A stretch of DNA of 64,000 bases from Aphelenchoides besseyi. Lineage: Eukaryota; Nematoda; Chromadorea; Rhabditida; Aphelenchoididae. The stretch is taken from NCBI GenBank assembly GCA_024699855.1, contig JAMPIQ010000001.1, positions 14,880,001-14,944,000 on the forward strand. The letters are read 5' to 3'. The position numbers were made by a program, and so were the translations under genes. The notes beneath the pieces are model-generated. The model ran no database searches and was not told the DNA's origin. It saw only the letters and a list, made by a program, of their open reading frames with translations. This document shows, in pieces, positions 36,773 through 49,210 of this stretch (position 1 is the first letter of the stretch; every line of letters begins with the position of its first letter).

Positions 36773-37165
36773 ATGATCCTCAATTGCCTTCTCTTGTTGA
36801 CCTGCACTGTCCTTGTCGTGGTCTCCTCACTTCGACCCGAAAATGAAGTTGTAAGTTCTGGTTGGATGGATTGAACAAATTTGATTGCCACTCATCTGTT
36901 TCAGAACTCGGTGGTTTCTGGGCCACTCCAACGCCGTTCGTACGTCATGCCCTGGAACAGCAAGGACGACCCGCTGAGCAGATTTGATTGGGCAAATTTG
37001 GAGTGGGAAAACAAGCCCCTTCGATGGCATCAACACGTGGCCAATCCCTACGGTCAATTGAACGGCGCATCGCTCTTGACTCGTCGATGGCATCAGAAAA
37101 GAGCAGCAGCGAAACGAGAACGAATTCTCGACTCGTTGGGTGGCGACTTTTTGATTCGAAAGTAA
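36773..37165 (+). CDS. small secreted peptide precursor with dibasic sites
   Basis: Two exons (36773-36850 and 36905-37165) encode 112 residues. The signal peptide is strong (MILNCLLLLTCTVLVVVSS). The remaining 90 residues have no cysteine other than in the signal peptide and contain several aromatic motifs (FDWANLEWENKPLRWHQH). Possible processing sites are present: QRR, LTRR, QKR and KRER. The end is LGGDFLIRK. This organisation is that of a neuropeptide or hormone precursor, but the peptides are not amidated repeats of a known family. It lies between the IFT70 remnant and a tRNA. Confidence 0.6.
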
Positions 37166-37434
37166 CTCGGAGATTTTGGTGCAATTTTTCGTTGAATAAA
37201 CTCTATCAGACGTTCTAGCGCTCAACGGAATCAAAGCCGTGGATGTGAAGAGCTTGTTGTGTAGTCCAACTGCAGTTGAACAACTTGACTTTCCGTCAAA
37301 AGGACTTTGTTGGGATGAACGGTTCGTGTTCGAGAAGAAAAGCTCGTCGCTGTGGTCTCGAAGGTCGCTGTCCGTTTGTTTGCGTCCGCCGAGCAGTCGA
37401 AGTGGAACGCGCTTTTCCAGCGGAGGAGATGTGC

Positions 37435-37505
37435 GGGAACGTAGCTCAGTGGTAGAGCAATCGACTGCAGATCGATAGGTCACTGGTTCAATCCCGGTCG
37501 TTCCC
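37435..37505 (+). tRNA. tRNA-Cys (GCA)
   Basis: A 71-nt cloverleaf has a 7-bp acceptor stem (GGGAACG with CGTTCCC), D arm GCTC-AGTGGTA-GAGC, anticodon stem ATCGA/TCGAT around loop CTGCAGA (anticodon GCA), and T arm ACTGG-TTCAATC-CCGGT. All stems pair with one G-T. No intron. The B-box GGTTCAATCCC is intact. Confidence 0.95.
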
Positions 37506-37933
37506 TATCGTCTTTTTGCTCGAGAAGACTGGTTGGTTGAAGAGAACACAGTCACTGATGTGTTTGCGATTGCTTTCTTGCTTGCAATTCGAACGGTTTG
37601 CGCAAAAATGCTTTTTGGAACATTCGAATGTGAAGAACAACCTTTGACTGATGGTCGTAGAAGTTTAGTTTCTGACAGGAAAACATGAGAAAAAGGATTA
37701 GTGAACGCGTGTGATAAGAAGAATACGCTCGTTCCTAATTAAAAGATCGTCACAGTCGCTTCATAACGTCTTCTCGGAAGTCAGAGAGTGCAGTTGAAAA
37801 GAACAGACTGCGAACTGAGCATTAGCAGTCTCTTCATTGATCATAATCTCTGTTCTATTCACGAAGATAAGACGGTTAAGAACACAAAAACAGTTCTATT
37901 TGTGTGTAGGATTCAGTTATCATTGGAGCTAAA

Positions 37934-39412
37934 ATGACGTCTCTATGGCTTGTAGTCACTTGTTTCGTATTCTCTACTGGAGTGTTTAATGCAGAGGCCA
38001 AATACCAACTAGTTGGGACTCAACGTCAACGATCAGCTGCTGAGCTTCGGGCAATTCAAAAGGACGTTCGAATTGATGATCCCGGTTGGTTTGTGTGGTC
38101 ATTGAACGAACGGATATCTTGTTTAAGACGACCCTCTTTTGTTCCAAATTGCTGTTGGAACACCAATTAGTTGTAGTAGTTTTCATGAAGAAGCCCGTCC
38201 AAAACGTGAGTTTGCGCAGAAAGAGCGGAAACTAGTGACGTTTTCAGCTCAAACATTCAAAGTGGCCATCGACCTGTCCACCGATTATATGTGGTTGTTG
38301 AACAAGAACTACACCGGTCGTCAGACCAATCAATCATTCTATGATCCTTCGTAAGTGAACTTGAACAAACAACACAAAGGTTTTAGGATATCATCGACTT
38401 CGAGGTCTATGGGATACTATTTGTGGGATGCCGGCGATAACTTCGGGACTTATGGACACGTTTATTCGGATCTTGTATCAGTAAGTGTTCAGCATTTCTG
38501 TGCCCATTTGCATTGTTGTTTCAGTTTCTTTCAATTGATAAGTGAGTGAGAAGAGCTGATGCAGATGTTAGAGATTACTTCAGGATCCCGAAAATGACCA
38601 ATCAATCGTTCAGTGTTGTCGAGAAGATCTATCAGGGCAAAGATGAAGTGAGTGTTAATGTTCCAGACGGTGTTGTTGGATTTGCATGGAATGCATCTCG
38701 AAAACCGTCCGATCCAACGCCTCCAATTTTGACGTTCTTCGAATCGCTTCCCTCAACGACTCCGAAGACTGTTTTGATTTCGTTGAAGCGGTTTGTTTGC
38801 TTCCTATGACCTCAATGATCTGTTTTTTTAGAGATGCTTCAAGCTTGCCATCGAGCTACACGTCAGTGATTACGTTCGGAGAAGACGACGAAAACCATTG
38901 CAACACCTTCTACGAGACTGCTCCATTGGACTTTGGTTCATCGGTCTTTCCGGAGCGTGCTTCATTCACCATCGATTTGTTCAAAATCAAAGATTATTCC
39001 GACACGCGAAGTTATCTTGCGACCCTCGATATCAGCCAGTACGCTGTCATTATGCCTTCTGATGCCTATTCGAACGTCTACGATATGCTCCAACCGACCT
39101 ACGATTACGAGCTGAGCATTTGGGTTGTCGATTGTGCAAAGAGCCAGAGCTCTGACTACCAACTGAAATTCGAAATCAAAAAGGCCGAGATCTCGGTCTA
39201 CGCCAGAAACTACATCTACGATGTGAGTGCAGATCTGAACTGTTAGTTGCGAATGCGTTTAGATCGGCTATGGCGACGGTCAATGTGCCGCTGCTTTCGA
39301 TTTGTCGGACAGCAACACGTGGTCGTTCGGGAACCCGTTCTTCTTGACCAACTGCGTGAAATTGGACGTTGAAAAGCAAGAAGTCGGTTTCTCAGTCAAC
39401 AAATTTCGTTGA
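37934..39412 (+). CDS. pepsin-fold aspartic protease-like protein, catalytic motifs lost
   Basis: About seven plus-strand exons encode roughly 400 residues with a signal peptide (LWLVVTCFVFSTGVFNAEA) and the bilobed A1 pepsin order. FQIAVGTP opens the first lobe. The usual DTG/DSG is replaced in TFKVAIDLSTDYMWLL. VSVNVPDGVVGFAW stands for the DGILG loop. The second lobe has SSYTSVITFGEDD for the GG-DP region, YAVIMPSDAYSNVYDML in place of the second DTGTS, and a final exon IGYGDGQCAAAFDL with the closing strand TWSFGNPFFLTNCVKLDV. The fold signals are convincing, but neither active-site Asp-Thr-Gly remains, so it is predicted not to be a protease. Possible roles are binding or storage. Confidence 0.75.
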
Positions 39413-39824
39413 GTATCTGCTTCCATTAACGCTGTTAATGATCATTCTATTAAACTTGAAAGTGGAATACATTCACACGACTCATCGAATGCCAAACAAA
39501 TTGCCCTCCGTATCTTACTTTTAGCTCGCTCACCCTAAAAACAGCAACATTAGCTTCTGATTTGTACGTGGATTTAACCGAATGAAGAGAACAGTCAAGA
39601 AGTGAGCTTCCAATCTCGTAATCAATAGATGTGTCATTAGTCAGATCGTTTACAGTAGTTTGTTAGGTTGTTCATTACTCGAAACACAATGGCGATCAAT
39701 TCATGTTAGAAGAATCAGCCAGACTCCAGAGTGGAAGCAGAGAACAAGTCGGTTGAAAGCTCGAGTTTCGATTATTTGCATTCAAGTTCTTGTGAAAGTT
39801 TCTGATCAGTCGGATTCGATCAAA

Positions 39825-40347
39825 ATGTTGCTCTTGATTTCTTTGCTTTTCGTCCTTTTGATGCTAACGAGTATCAGTGGCAGCGATGATTATGTCGCTT
39901 TTAGTGTTGAAACCCGGTTGTTGTGTCACGGAGAAGCGTACAGTGAAGCGATGAGTTTCCGGCTGATCTCATAAGCTTTTGATGTTTAGTCGGTGGCATT
40001 CTACAAACGTGATTTGCCCGTTAGTGATCTCTGTTTTGTGACCATAAGCAACGAAGCGGGCAAAGTTGCCGCTCACGGTTGGGAGTACGACGATCACTCC
40101 TGGTTGTTCAGTAACACTCTCTTCTTCTCTGTGTAAGTCCCATCAACTCTCCATTCAATCTACGAACTTTAGCCGTCACAATTGCAATCAAGCCCAGGAA
40201 ACGTTTTGTACGGAAGTGAAATTACCGGATAGGATTTGGGTGATGTATCATCAAATTCCGGATCGTGTCACAGTCATTGACAACATTGAATTGTCTGGAA
40301 AGAACCAACAGTCGTGTCCGACTCGAGTTCAAATGGACTTTCAATAA
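39825..40347 (+). CDS. divergent transthyretin-like secreted protein
   Basis: Three exons encode about 140 residues: a signal peptide (MLLLISLLFVLLMLTSISG), then FSVETRLLCHGEAY, VAFYKRDLPVSDLCF, the EYDDHSWLFSN region, VRHNCNQAQETFC and DRVTVIDNIELSG. The order of strand, cysteine pair (HNC...FC) and closing 'IDNIELSG' fits the nematode transthyretin-like family, whose members are secreted and mostly of unknown role. The first exon junction (near 39945-39990) has the right acceptor but no in-phase GT donor. A GC donor or an annotation error is possible. Confidence 0.55.
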
Positions 40348-40587
40348 ATGTTTGGCGGTGGAAAGTGCAGGAGATCGTTGCTGTCCGACTATCAGATCTG
40401 TTGGTTTGCATGCGCCTATCGTTATGGCGACTGCGACGAAGACGGAGAGTGGTAAATGATGTGTCTACAGCGCAACAAACAGCGTATGCCCAGTGAGATG
40501 TTGGCCATCCAAGTGAAAAGTCTTCTCGATTCAATCAGCTGAATGAAAAGAGCAATCAACCTCCGACTCGCTTCCCAAAAGTTTCTA

Positions 40588-40658
40588 GCCACTACTGGGA
40601 TTCGAACCCAGGATTTTCGGATTCGGAAACCGACGTCTTTCCACTAGACTATAGCGGC
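40588..40658 (-). tRNA. tRNA-Arg (CCG)
   Basis: On the minus strand a 71-nt cloverleaf reads GCCGCTA...TAGTGGC for the acceptor stem (one G-T pair), a D arm GTC-TAGTGGAAA-GAC, anticodon arm TCGGT-TTCCGAA-TCCGA with anticodon CCG (one T-T mismatch at the loop edge), and T arm CTGGG-TTCGAAT-CCCAG. No intron. It is expected to read CGG arginine codons. Confidence 0.9.
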
Positions 40659-41051
40659 TTGCTGAAGACGGCTGTGGTTGAGAAGTGACTAAAAGAGCAA
40701 ACCAGATTCTATGTAAATTCCGATGACGTCATTTCTCTCACGCAAATCAGTTCAACTACATTTTCTGAAGCTCCAATTATGTTAATTAGCTTCTAATTAC
40801 ATCCCAGTGAAGATAGATGACTGCCAGAAAGACGCTAGAAGCGACAGTTGGAATTGAGATCTGTGGGCTGAGAAGTTGGTCGGAGATTGAAAGTGTGTTT
40901 GTGCGTCTGTCAACTGGAACTCAAATGAACAAAAGTGGCGGCTGCGAAACGATCAAAAGATGCCGATTTTCGTTCGAACAGCGCTCTCTGAGACCATTCA
41001 ATTTGCTACAAGTTTATTGCGGAAGACTTGTTAGCTGACATTCTTTTCCGT

Positions 41052-41358
41052 AGATCGATGTTCAAGATGTGTCTGTGCGGTGAACGAGACAACTCGAATC
41101 GTCCAGCAAAGTCACTTTGTTTACGCAGTCGCCGTTTCTGGAAATCGGCTCACATGCACCATGACGTGGCAACGGGACAACTCGATCGGATGTTTTCAAG
41201 ACGACAAACCACGCCAAATTGTTCAAACCCTCTGGACGTCTGAAATTGCTAACAACGTGAAGAACAGATTAGTTGCAGCTACCCGATCGGCAGTCGGGGT
41301 GAACGAAACCGGAAACCACGTTCACCATTTGGAGTTCCATTCAACTCGTGGATCGTAA
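41052..41358 (+). CDS. possible small cysteine-containing protein, model uncertain
   Basis: An open plus-strand frame can be read after a CGTAG acceptor. It contains SRCVCAVNETTRIVQQ, VSGNRLTCTMTWQRDN and ANNVKNRLVAATRSAVG. Two N-glycosylation sequons and four cysteines suggest a secreted domain. Its last 80 bases overlap the 3' end of the minus-strand gene that follows, and the upstream exon could not be joined in phase. It may be real or chance. Confidence 0.3.
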
Positions 41359-42422
41359 GAGTTTCCGTAGAATCGATAGAGGTGATTATCTTCGGGTATT
41401 GAGGCAAACTGAGCGCTTTGCAGTTGACCGTTTGGACTAAACGAGAAACCAAGTTGACGATTAGAACTTGGTCCTCTGCGTTCTGGTCTGAGATCACGAC
41501 ATAGAAGTGATCTCGTTGCAAATAGGTAGCGATTAGTTGAGACTGGAAACAATTAACAGAATAGTCTTCTTGAACTCACTACTTTGCGTTGAAGCTCAAA
41601 ATTGGAACCAATTTGACGTTTACGTTTGCTCTCAAATTCGTAAACTTTGATAGAGTTCCTTGAACCGAAAGACTTTCTATCACGTTCCAAGAAGACCAAC
41701 TGGTTGTCGTTGAATCGCAAGTGAACGTGGAATATTTCGCGGTTCTTTCGATCCAATTGAAAACGAAAGGAAGTGAAATGAACGGTTTTTGTGTCGTGAT
41801 GATACTCGCCGAGTTTGTGAACTCGATGGTAAGTGGACAGAACGATGAAATGTAGTGGGTTGTTGTGGAGTGGAAGAAGTTGTTTCCAACAGACTTCGTG
41901 GTCATTTTGGTCGTAAACTGAAACTGCTGACTTTACTTCGTAGGTTTGCAGCTCAAAGTTCATTTCAAGTTCCTGAACGATCCCAGTTCGTGGGTTTGTG
42001 TCGAAGGAACCTATGAGTAGAAGAGAGCACAGGTCACATCTCTGACCCAATTGAACACAATCAACCACCGATTTCACTAGTTCAGAACCATTCCCTGACC
42101 ATTTCAACGTCCTGAAATCAACGGGTATTGTCGTTAACACCCGTGCGTTACATTTCCATTCCATAGAACGTGTCCAGCAACTCGATGAGCTTCGAATTCT
42201 TCGCATCTGTGACAAATCGAAAAACCAAACGTCCGATTGTGAACCATCGTTTGCCAACAAATTCTCGTTTACCCGCCACATTTGAAGCGTAGTGAACGGG
42301 AGTGAAATTGTGCTGTTGATGGGGTTCCATCTCAGCTGAAAGGAAACACGCGGAGTGCTCAGTTGGTTTCCACTCGATAAGCCGGGAACTAGAAACAAAA
42401 GACAACGCGCAATTGAGATCAA
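41279..42422 (-). CDS. unidentified protein with propeller-like strands
   Basis: One long exon (42422 to about 41591) is joined by a short intron to a second exon ending at a TAG at 41279, about 370 residues in all. The region LRFNDNQLVFLERDRKSFG followed by NSIKVYEFESKRKR resembles a WD40/beta-propeller blade. The second exon continues with HFYVVISDQ, VLIVNLVSRLVQTV and SIDSTETLTIHEL, which look like further blades. The N-terminus is hydrophobic (SIARCLLFLVPG) but is not a clear signal peptide. No family can be named. Confidence 0.5.
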
Positions 42423-42852
42423 AGTTTATTTCTTGGTCTCATATCTCGCGTGGACAATCAAGTTTTCTTGATCACCTTTGTTGTTGCCCAAATTCCAAAG
42501 TCATGGAGGCATTTCAATGCCGGTCCGTAAATTTTCTTGTCAATTGGACGCTACAAGCCTTTTTGTTTGATTAGCATGAAAAAGCATAGTTGAATCCCCG
42601 TTGTCCACAATTATCGTAAAAAAGTTTATACAACAATATTCAGCCCAAAACACACTTATTGGTTCTCTGGTTTGTTGATCAAAACTGAACAGCTTATGAT
42701 AAGCCTTTTCGATTAACTTCGATGATCGTCTCTTGTGTGCTTAAATGAGCATCATAGAATCAGTTCTTTCAAAATAACTATGCACACGAAGTAGCTGGTC
42801 AGAATACGAACATAAAGATGCTGCCCAATTATTTGAGGAGCAACGAATTCAA

Positions 42853-43243
42853 TTAAATTTGCCACTTTGACCTTCGAAAGTGGTCGGCACCTTCAATACC
42901 AATTGGAAATGCTGTTGGATGAGTTTGACACGTAAACTTTAGATTACTCCTGAACGACTGCACTTTGAAAGACGATCTAATTGAGAAGTAAGTTTCACTC
43001 TCGCCCATTGCGAACACTCTTTCCGCCATGTCAATGAAAATCTCAGACGAAACATCCACACTTTCGATTTCTTTCTGTTCGACTGTTGCACGTACGAAAA
43101 GATATTTCGATTTGGTTGCGCTTTCGTAGGTTCTTAATTTCCCATTGTTCTGCGTAGATGACGTGTTGTATCGCAAATAAGTGAATCGTAAAGATGATCA
43201 TGTCGAACTTCGAATTACAATCGAGACTTTTTAGTTGAATCAT
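42853..43243 (-). pseudogene. possible secreted protein with frame change
   Basis: A minus-strand frame beginning at 43201 or 43243 gives a signal-peptide-like start (MIIFTIHLFAIQHVIYA) but soon ends. A different frame (43176-42853) then continues openly for over 100 codons with TYESATKSKYLFVRATV and VFAMGESETYFSIRSSF. No intron of workable size joins them. Either a one-base indel breaks a small secreted gene, or only the second frame is used from its own ATG at 43176. Unknown family. Confidence 0.3.
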
Positions 43244-43249
43244 TTACGG

Positions 43250-46247
43250 TACTCGCTGTTGTGTGGAACGTAAAACTCCGGTTGTTAATTGCTGCTTTGA
43301 TTATAAACCTGCGGTTACTTTCAAACCCTCAATTTGCCGTCTACATCGATCGTAAATACTATCTAGTCGTTAGTTTCAGTTGTTTTCATAATCGTGTAAT
43401 AATATCAGCAGGAACTAGAACTTTCTTTCCGCACCGTTTCGAAAACGTCGACGACTCATCTCAAACTTCTCGTTTGCACTTATTGGGCGTGAAGAGAAGA
43501 GACGTGCAATTACGAGAACATTCAGGTGATTGACGACTCGAGGGCAATTAGATTGAGCGGCAGACGATCCGCGTATTAGCGAAAGTGAATTCAAGATGGC
43601 AGTTATTCCAGCTCGTAATTGATATGTTTCCATGAGCTTTTTAGGCAGGTAGTTATCTGGTGGTGTTGAAGTATTTGCAAACTCCGACATTTATGCTCCC
43701 AAATTTGATGCGGTTGTCCGGTTGAGTTTTCTCGTTTCTTCTCCAGCCGCAACACGTTTCCGATCCATCGGCAGAAGTAGTCGCCTTCGGCAATTGGGCG
43801 CGCCACCGTTTTTGGCGCCTTCAGAAACGATAGTCGATGAACGGAGTTTGTTTGGGTTGAGATGTGTGAAGGGGTTCTCGTGCGTCTTCCGGTTCCGTTC
43901 GATCCGGTTATTAATCTTCCTTATGTGGTTGATCGTCTACAGTTAATAGACAAACAAATGGTCTTGCATCTTCCAACGCCAACTAACCTTTGACTTGTTT
44001 TGCATTTCGTGTTTTGCTCGTCATTTCAATTTGTGTTCTTGTAACTGATGTCTCAAGGCCAAATTACCTTCTTGTTATGTCCAACTCGAAAAAATGTGCG
44101 AAGCTGCTTTCAAGATCTTCGCGATCGCTATCTCTGATGACCGTATCAGTTGCTCGAAGACAACAGACTAATACGATAATCTTCACTTTCATTCGACGGT
44201 CACAGTTCTCTTGGTCTTTCTCTAATTCTCGTAATTAATCGTCGGATCGTTTATTTGACATCAATTATTTGCATTCTTAGAACAAGCGAAATCGATTAAT
44301 TGGTTTGGGAATCGTACGTTTGTTCGAATTATAAGCAAAAATGAAACTGAATACACGAAACGGCAACCATCATTAGTTTTGACGAATAATTGGAAACATT
44401 CGTGCTGATCAGAAGAACACCGAAACATACCTCGATTTCAAGCTTATTCTACGACACAAACGTCTTTGTTTCTCGATCGTTTAGTTACCGATTTCTCAAC
44501 TGCCGATCCAAACGCTGCAAAACCAGAAAAATTTTTCTTGGATTTGCGTCGTTTCTCATTTGGAGTGATGATTTAACGCGATCGTTAAACAAAATTGGGC
44601 GGAGCTAAATGAAATACAAGAACACATTCAAACACGTTTATTAGCATTGCATAGCGTTAGTTCGTTTTCTTGTAACGTCGTTCAACATCACCTGTTGACG
44701 TAAGCGACCAGAAGCTGCGTATGTTGATCGATGGAGATAAACGTAATCCCCACTTGTTCACTTTTGTTTTTCCACTTCATCCATCGAAGATTGAAAAACG
44801 GAAAAAAGCGAAAACTTCGACGACGCTTCGCGACCCAATTCCACGATTTTGCTTTCAATTTAGCGTGCCGTTTGTCGACGCTCATCCAAAAACCTGCGGT
44901 CGTCTTGACGAGAAATGATCAACGAAAAACCACGCGCAGAATCTGATGGATCCTCATTTGTCGTCTCATCGAAGCAAATTGGCCCTATCGACCATCGAAC
45001 ACATTTCTGTTTGTTTCTCTTCCTGTTCTGCCCTCGCGTCCCATTGACATAATCGGCAATCAATTTCCTTTAACTTTTCGAGCTATTGATCTTATCTTTT
45101 CGTGGATTTCGCGAATTCCCGGACATGATTGTGTTAACTGATAGCTGTGAAGAGAAATTGGAAAGGTGAGCGCTTGCAGTCTTTTCAATTTGCTGAGCGA
45201 AATCCCAGTAAACTTCGCTGATAAACGAGATGTTCACCGCTCGAAGAAGCGAACACAACCTCGAGATCATTTGCTTCTTTTTATAGCTTTGTTTTTCGAA
45301 GCTTCCGAACACTAACCGAAAGATCGTTTTCCTGTTAGTCGGTTGTTGTTCTACAACTAAGCGTGTCCATTGGGCAAACGGGTTTTTGTGTACCAAACTG
45401 AATAAAACAGTTCGAGTTCTGCAAACAACCTTGAAATTAATGAGCCACGTTAAAACACTTGCCGATTCTTTCGCAAACTTGTCAGTTGGCTCGACAGTTC
45501 AAATGAACAAACACGAGCGTTGACCTTATCGGAATGTAAACCACGATGTCAATTTCTGGTTTCCGTCAAAAACGTGTGAGTTGCGGTTTAAGTTAAATCG
45601 AACTACCGTTTTATGACCACTCTCGGCACCACTCGTAAATTTTCATCGGATGCCAGAAGCTTACAGGAAAAGTTTCGTTGAATTCCGCAAATTCCATTCG
45701 ACAAGCGTTTCCATTAATTTATGAGTTGAAGTCACGGTGTTGTTGAACTTGTTCGCTAAATCGACTCGTTGACTCATCCGCTTTGTTTCTCGATTGCACC
45801 TTCAACGTGCTCAGACCCTTCAATCCACCTTCCTGAGTTTGCCGCCAATGAGTCTACGATTGAAAAAAGTTGGAATTCCCGTTTCGTTCGGCGGTGAATT
45901 TGGTGACCGTTCCGCAATTATTTACAACGTGATTCCCTCAACCGGTTCAAACGGCGACCCAACTTTTTTTCAACTGTTCATCGAAATCGCCAAAAACCAG
46001 TCGGTTTGCAATTTCGAACATCATTTCCCGCAATTCTTCAAAAACAACTCTCCAATTTGTTTAAACTTGTAGGCGGGAATGTCAAAATTCGTGAAACTCA
46101 ACCTTTAAACTTTTAATTAACCATTACGTCAGATGAGAAGCGTGAAGTTGCGTTACATATAAAGTCGATACGATCGCTTTCCAAACATTTCTGCGAGTTG
46201 GGTTTTTAGTCATTTAACAAGTTCAGTCGTTTAGATTATCGGAGACT
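43250..46247. other. gene-poor interval
   Basis: No complete gene was recognised. Several open frames of 60-110 codons exist on both strands (for example minus 43415-43690 and plus 45848-46069) but none has motif, signal peptide plus splice support, or a family look. The last 100 bases are likely the promoter of the proline-rich extracellular gene: an ATATAAA-like box is visible near 46157. Confidence 0.4.
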
Positions 46248-48795
46248 ATGAGGTTAATTCCCGATCAAATGCCGAGGCTCACAAGGACGAGAATCGTTGT
46301 TGCATCTTTTCTTTTTGTGGCTCTTCAAATCGCTGTAGCTGAAGAAAAAGTTGTTGAAAGGTAAACTAATGAGAGTCCATTGGATTACTTGTAAGTTTAA
46401 GACCACGAGCTCATGCCGCACCTACTGGTTTCAATGCGATTGATGTCGGCGGATCGCCAAAAGACTTCTTGAAGTTGCCTGGAGGGTACGTCGAAAAGAT
46501 CGAATGAAAACTCATGTGTTTTTAGTTATCGAGATGGATTTCAAAAAGTGATTTTCGAAGAAGTCGGCCCTGCTCAATCACCAGCTATTCCCGATACTCC
46601 AGCCGACAAATTTGAAGCCTACGATGATAACAGTGTTATTTCCGATAACCAAGGTTAGTCTCCTTAATTCGAATAACCCAAATGTTCTTCGTTTTTAGAG
46701 GAACCGCTATTCATTCCTCTTCCTTATCGCAACGAAACGGAAGCCGAAAAGGCAGATCGTTTACGCAAAGAACAGGAAGAAAAGGAAGCAAAACGAAATC
46801 GACTTCGAACTAGCACGTTGCCGCCCGTTCCTTCTTCGCGCAACATCGTTTCCAATGCACTTGGAAATCGACCGCCAATTACTATTCGGTATCTTGGTTA
46901 AGTTTGAACAAATACGTGCAATCGTTTCAGACCTCCACCAGTTCCACAAACTGCGCCAGCTGCTCGGCCATTCGTTCCACAAAGACCTCCGCAACAACCA
47001 CCAACCGCTTTCCGACCACCTTTCCAACCGCAACCTGCAGTTCAACCACGACCATCAATTCCAACACCACAACAGAACACTTTCCAACAACCGTTTGTTC
47101 CTCAACAACGCGGATTTACGCCTCAACCACCTCGACAGCCTGCTGTTCAACCGTCTCAACCACCTCGACAACCTGCTGTTCAACCGCCTCAAGCTCCTCA
47201 AGTTCAACGACCACCTATTCCCGCCGTTCAACCACGAACATTCCCTCAAGTAAGTGTATTGAAACAGGTTTTTTAACAGTTCAAATCAACTCTGAATTCT
47301 TCTGATTTTGCTATCTGCAAAATATTCTCTTTCAAGTTCTGTTAAGCCTCTAATAGAAAGCGTATTGCAAACTAATATTATTTTTTAGGTTGCTCAAACG
47401 AATGCACCCAGAATACCAACACAAGCTCCCTTTATTGCCAATCGACCATTTCAACCGTCGTTTATCAATCGTCCTGCACCTCCACCCCCAGTTCAACAGC
47501 CTCAGATTCCGCCTGTTCAAAGACCTCAACCAGTGCCTCAAACACAACGGCCAATCCCACAAACATTTCCAACAACAACAACTCAGCGCACTTTGCCACC
47601 CCAAACTTTGCCTCCAACCACACAGCAAACTTTCCGACCACCTTCACAACCGTTCCGTCCACTACGACCGTTCAGACCGCCAACAAACAATTTTGCTTTG
47701 CCAAATCCAATTCAAAGCTCAACCGCAGCAACTGCGCCTCCACGAGTACCAATGAATCAATTGAGAACTGGAGGTACGAATGAACACCTAACTTTTGCAA
47801 TTAACTTTTTTTAGTTTGCACACAAACCATCTATTACAAACCGCAAGAAGCATCGGCTGCGGAAATTGCACGAACTTTCTCACATTTTGCGGTCGTTGTT
47901 TCAGTGGATCAATGCGCTCGAACGGCCCACGAGTTCAAGTGCGTTGCTTTGAGATTTGGATTAGCTAAACATATTAATCTTTCAGCTCTAACGAAGCAAT
48001 TTTTGATCCAATCAATCGTCATTGTCAATTCAATCCGACAACTGTAAACAGTCAATCTTGCGAATCGTGGCCAAATCCAATTTACCGGTAAGAACAATTG
48101 GTTAATCAAATCAATAACTAAATGTTCAGAAACAATGTTCCGATCACAGCAAGAACATTGTCTATTAAATGTGTCACCTGTCAATTGCGTCGTCGTAATC
48201 CTCTAAGACCATTCCAACGTCAAAATGCTCGGGCTTTCGGGTTGGCTCAAAGCATCTTGACGGGCCCACTTCAACACTCGACATTAGCCAAACGAATTCA
48301 CGGCGTAATGATCAAGTAAACGACGAGTAGAAATCCAAATAAACAGTTGATTTTAGAGAAAACATCACGAGCACAACTGATGTTGATCGAATTTTGCGAA
48401 AATCAGCAGAAGCAGAGAAAATCGTCGAAACTGAAGCACTTCCAACAGAAAAACTCGAACCGTTGGTCAATACCGATGTTGTGGAAGGCAAGATCGAGAC
48501 CACTTCGGCAGGTGCAAGCGACTCGATTTCAAATGAACCAAAGAATGTACAAACAACTGACGTCAAAATTTCTGCCACTAAGTCCGATTCATCATCACCA
48601 AAATCAACGGAATTGAAGACCACAAGTTTGCAATCGGACGAATCGAAGAAATCGATTGAAATCCAACCGATCGATTCGGGAACGGACGAGCAACAACAAG
48701 GCGCGTTTGTAGTCGCCAATCAGCCGAAAGAAAACGGTCTTCGCGTACATCGTTTGAGCGACAAACGAGTTGAAGATGAAGCGAGAAGCGATTAG
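46248..48795 (+). CDS. secreted Pro/Gln-rich protein with PAN-like cysteine domain
   Basis: About nine plus-strand exons encode a ~640-residue extracellular protein. A signal peptide (VVASFLFVALQIAVA) is followed by a short conserved-looking part, a basic LRKEQEEKEAKRN helix, and a long low-complexity region built of PP, PQ, QRP and FRPP repeats (46930-47780). A cysteine domain follows: VCTQTIYYKP, VDQCARTAHEFKC, NRHCQF, QSCESWP, IKCVTC, which has the spacing of a PAN/apple module. The C-terminus is Ser/Thr/Glu-rich. Such proteins are found in nematode cuticle or apical matrix. The low-complexity frame is certain because the alternative frames would encode unlikely Leu/His-rich protein. Confidence 0.7.
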
Positions 48796-49210
48796 TGAGA
48801 TTCGGTAGTTAAAAATATCTTGTTTTATATTCGTTGCCATAGCTAAACACGTCTAAACGGTTAAACTGTTCGATAGAAAACAAAGAGCAGGAGGACAGCA
48901 AACTAAAAACGCAATTTCAAATCGCATTCGGGATTCTTTTCATCTCAGTTTTTTCTTCTACTCATCACTTTATAACATTTTTTCGTTGCTAAATGAACAT
49001 GACGTAATAAACTTGACTTCCTTTGTCTGTGTAATTCAACAAACTCAAGGTTTAACCCAATAACTTCCCCAAAGAAATCGAACTGAGATTCCGTTCATTT
49101 GAAAGAAATAGCTCGCGACCAGTTACTTCCATTAAGTCACCTCTTTTGTAGCTTCAATCTTACAATTCTCTTGCTTTTGCAATAGAGTTTGAAAATGGGT
49201 ACCCAGCTAG

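Noticed and set aside
36827..37483. 218-codon open frame on the minus strand
   Set aside because: It overlaps the tRNA-Cys gene and the whole secreted-peptide gene on the other strand; no splice sites or motifs. It is a shadow.
43990..44238. Plus-strand frame starting with a signal-peptide-like segment (FRVLLVISICVLVTDVS)
   Set aside because: The frame begins at TTG, has no ATG, and the rest lacks a recognisable pattern.
46855..47253. Leu/His/Asn-rich open frames overlapping the proline-rich region, on both strands
   Set aside because: They are other-frame readings of the repetitive Pro/Gln codons of the extracellular protein, whose frame is fixed by exons on both sides.
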